DNA of 5,079 nucleotides, taken from the NCBI GenBank assembly GCA_051881635.1, contig JBJEQG010000039.1:1-5079 (forward strand), read 5' to 3'. The stretch is from JBJEQG01 sp051881635. Lineage in GTDB: Bacteria > Bacillota > Clostridia > Oscillospirales > Acutalibacteraceae. Of this stretch, positions 2,722 to 5,079 are shown in pieces. Made by a program: the position numbers and the translations under genes. Below the pieces are notes generated by a model, which did not search any database, was not told the origin of the DNA, and saw only the letters and a program-made list of their open reading frames with translations. Positions within the stretch are counted from its first letter, which is position 1, and every line of letters starts with the position of its first letter.

Positions 2722-5079
2722 GAAGAAATTATATCCCTCCGTCAGCAGATTATCCGACAGGAGTTTAAAAATATGAACAACCGCCAACAAGAGGCGGTGT
2801 TTACGACACAAGGACCTCTTTTGGTTCTTGCGGGTGCAGGCAGCGGAAAAACAACAGTTCTTGTTAACCGTATTGCCAATATTTTGCGTTGGGGTAACGC
2901 CTACAACAGCACTGAGGTGTACGGAACATTTGACGAGAATGAAATGAATACTATTCGTGCCGCCGCAAAAGGAGAAATGAAACTGCCTGATGATTTGGCG
3001 GAGCGTCTTTCCGTCAACGCCGCCCGTCCATACCGCATTTTGGCGATTACCTTCACCAACAAAGCAGCGAATGAACTTAAAGAGCGTATTTGCAAAAAAG
3101 TAGGTGACATGGGACAGGAAATTTGGGCGTCCACATTTCATTCGTCCTGTGCCAGAATTTTACGCCGTTTCGGTGACCGTTTGGGCTATACAAGCCATTT
3201 TACGGTTTACGATACGGAAGACCAAAAGAAATTGATAAAAGACTGCATGAAAGAACTGCGGATTGACGAGAAAATTCTCCCTGTAAGGCGTGTAGCGGCA
3301 ATTATTTCCCAAAGCAAGGACGCTATGAAAACGCCTGATGACCTGCTTAAAGAGGCGGGACAGGACAACATCATAATTTCAACCGCTCGGGTTTATGCAT
3401 CTTATCAAAAAAAATTAAAAGCCGCCGATGCTATGGACTTTGATGATTTGATTGTAAACACAGTGCTGTTGTTCCGTAATCACGCTGATGTTTTGGAATA
3501 TTACAACAATCTTTTCCAGTATGTCATGGTGGACGAATATCAGGACACTAATATGCTACAATATGAGCTTGTCAGCCTTTTGGCAAAGAAATATCGAAAT
3601 TTGTGTGTAGTTGGCGATGATGACCAGAGTATCTATAAATTTCGTGGGGCAACGATTGAAAATATCCTCAGCTTTGAAAAAACATACGAGGACGCACAGG
3701 TTATTCGTTTGGAACAGAATTACCGTTCCACACAGACGATTTTGGACGCCGCCAACGGTGTTATTGCCAATAATATCAACCGCAAGGGGAAAACGCTTTG
3801 GACGGAAAACGGTGTTGGCGAAAAAGTTATCTGTTATACGGCAGAAAATGAACGGGCTGAGGGAGATTATATTGCCAAGCAAATTTTTGAGCTTGTACAT
3901 AATGGCGGCAGTTTTTCCGATGTGGCAATTTTATATCGTACAAATGCCCAATCACAGGCATTGGAACAGGTTTTGGTGCGTTCAGGTATTCCGTATAAAA
4001 TCATTGGTGGACACCGTTTCTATGACCGCCGTGAAATCCGTGATATGATTGCCTATTTGAATGTTATCAGCAATCCAAGCGACAATGTGCGTTTAAGTCG
4101 TATTATAAATGTTCCCCGTCGGGGTATCGGTGACCGCACGATTGCACAGGTTGCTGAAATCAGCAGTTTTCTCGGTGAAAGTATGTTTGAAACAATGCAC
4201 CGTTATGAAGAATATGAGGCTCTTGTAAAGAGCCGTGAGAAACTGTCATCGTTTTGCCGTTTGATTGATGAGCTTTCCAAGATTAACGAAAACGGTGCGT
4301 CAATTTCGGAAATTTATGAAAAGCTTTTGGAAAAGACCGAGTATATTCCGTTTATCCGCAAAGAGAGCGAAAAGCCCGATGTGGCGGTTGAAAATATCGA
4401 GGAATTGAAGTCAAGTATTGTCAAGTATGAGGAGGATAACGGCGAGGAAGCGACCTTACAGGGTTTCCTTGAAGAAGTTTCCCTTATGACGGATATTGAC
4501 AGCTATAATGAGGAAAGCGAAAAGGTTGTTATGATGACACTTCATTCCGCCAAAGGTTTGGAGTTTCCGTATGTGTTTATTGCCGGTATGGAGGAAAATA
4601 TTTTCCCGTCCTATCAGTCCTCTATGTCAGAGGCTGATTTGCAGGAAGAACGCCGCCTTGCCTATGTCGGCATTACAAGAGCCAAAAAACGCCTGTTCCT
4701 CACAAATGCTTCTTATCGTACTTTGTTTGGTTACAGTTCGAGAAACCGTCCGTCACGCTTTATTAAAGAATTGCCACAGGAATTGGTAGCGTACAAACAG
4801 CGTGAAATTCAACGCAATCCAAATATAGAAATTCCAGCCCCGAAAACACAGCGGAAGAATGATATTGCCGCCAGCCGTTCCATTTCTGCGGTATCGTCTG
4901 CACCGTCAGCCAAAGCTGTCGATTTTCGTGTTGGCGATACAGTTAAACATAAGGCTTTTGGTACAGGCATGATTGTAACCGCCACACCTATGGGTAAAGA
5001 TATGCTTTTGGAAATTGCCTTTGATAAGGTTGGCACAAAAAAAATCATGGCAAGTTTTGCAAAACTTACAAAAGTATAA
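2719..5079 (+). CDS. pcrA: ATP-dependent DNA helicase PcrA (UvrD/Rep family, SF1A)
   Basis: This complete 786-residue 3'-5' DNA helicase would act in nucleotide excision repair, removal of recombination filaments and replication/transcription conflicts. All superfamily 1A motifs are present in order: Q-motif MNNRQQEAV (19-27), Walker A GAGSGKT (39-45), Ia TFTNKAA (111-117), II VDEYQD (271-276), III GDDDQSIYKFRGA (299-311), IV QNYRST (333-338), V TLHSAKGLEFPYVF (607-620), VI RRLAYVGITRAKK (645-657). A low-complexity linker (about 695-735) leads to a Tudor-like domain (736-786; FRVGDTVKHKAFGTGMIV), which in PcrA binds RNA polymerase. Two features differ from Bacillus PcrA: about 40 extra residues between Walker A and motif Ia (roughly 60-103), and Phe308 where a DNA-stacking Trp is usual in motif III. 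The start is GTG. The Tudor-like end favours PcrA over Rep. It is divergent from the lysis cassette with its own promoter. The stop is the last codon of the window, so any terminator or downstream partner is not visible. Confidence 0.95.
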   Translation: MEEIISLRQQIIRQEFKNMNNRQQEAVFTTQGPLLVLAGAGSGKTTVLVNRIANILRWGNAYNSTEVYGTFDENEMNTIRAAAKGEMKLPDDLAERLSVNAARPYRILAITFTNKAANELKERICKKVGDMGQEIWASTFHSSCARILRRFGDRLGYTSHFTVYDTEDQKKLIKDCMKELRIDEKILPVRRVAAIISQSKDAMKTPDDLLKEAGQDNIIISTARVYASYQKKLKAADAMDFDDLIVNTVLLFRNHADVLEYYNNLFQYVMVDEYQDTNMLQYELVSLLAKKYRNLCVVGDDDQSIYKFRGATIENILSFEKTYEDAQVIRLEQNYRSTQTILDAANGVIANNINRKGKTLWTENGVGEKVICYTAENERAEGDYIAKQIFELVHNGGSFSDVAILYRTNAQSQALEQVLVRSGIPYKIIGGHRFYDRREIRDMIAYLNVISNPSDNVRLSRIINVPRRGIGDRTIAQVAEISSFLGESMFETMHRYEEYEALVKSREKLSSFCRLIDELSKINENGASISEIYEKLLEKTEYIPFIRKESEKPDVAVENIEELKSSIVKYEEDNGEEATLQGFLEEVSLMTDIDSYNEESEKVVMMTLHSAKGLEFPYVFIAGMEENIFPSYQSSMSEADLQEERRLAYVGITRAKKRLFLTNASYRTLFGYSSRNRPSRFIKELPQELVAYKQREIQRNPNIEIPAPKTQRKNDIAASRSISAVSSAPSAKAVDFRVGDTVKHKAFGTGMIVTATPMGKDMLLEIAFDKVGTKKIMASFAKLTKV

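Noticed and set aside
2698..3141. Minus-strand open frame of 147 codons across the pcrA start
   Set aside because: It overlaps the promoter, ribosome binding site and Walker A region of pcrA. The translation is Cys/Phe-rich and resembles a shadow frame.
3611..4048. Plus-strand open frame of 145 codons in another frame of pcrA
   Set aside because: The pcrA frame carries motifs III and IV without interruption here, so this is a frame-shifted shadow and not a real product.
1..5079. CRISPR array, tRNA, rRNA or insertion sequence
   Set aside because: There are no regularly spaced repeats, cloverleaf-like segments, rRNA-like stretches or transposase motifs in the window.

Overview
The window suggests a low-GC Gram-positive bacterium, most likely a member of Clostridia and perhaps an Oscillospiraceae/Ruminococcus-like gut anaerobe. 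The grounds are AT-rich intergenic DNA, strong AGGAGG-type ribosome binding sites, non-ATG starts (GTG, TTG), a small Clostridia-type lipoprotein, and a PcrA helicase whose N-terminal extension and insertion resemble what I recall of Clostridia homologues. The taxonomic call is inference.

Layout. (1) 1-587: an AT-rich hairpin overlaps the -35 box of a sigma-A-like promoter. It leads to a lipoprotein gene (106-510, +) that resembles the DUF4854 family, followed by a near-perfect hairpin terminator (524-562). (2) 588-2469, minus strand: a compact three-gene phage-type lysis cassette. In transcription order it holds a holin of the TcdE/Phage_holin_4_1 type (2469 to 2020), a GH25 muramidase endolysin with a middle domain and a C-terminal LysM (1945 to 935), and a second holin of the phi LC3 type (857 to 588). 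The cassette shares the terminator at 524-562 with the lipoprotein gene, because the two units converge there. (3) 2470-2718: a divergent intergenic region with a candidate cassette promoter on the minus strand, a hairpin that could mask the first holin's ribosome binding site, and the promoter and ribosome binding site of the rightward gene. (4) 2719-5079, +: a complete 786-residue UvrD/Rep-family helicase, PcrA, ending exactly at the window edge.

How the parts fit. The endolysin has no signal peptide, so it should depend on the holins to reach the cell wall. The two holins belong to different families, which fits a holin/antiholin or holin/pinholin pair, but the sequence does not prove this. 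The cassette is bounded on both sides by genes that look chromosomal, and no integrase, repressor, terminase, capsid or tail gene lies in between. It is therefore either the retained core of a decayed prophage or a domesticated lysis/export module. Its expression may be tuned after transcription by the hairpin at the first holin's start, the TTG start of the endolysin, and the closely spaced Met-Arg-Met starts of the second holin. The helicase belongs to housekeeping DNA repair and replication and has no evident functional tie to the cassette.
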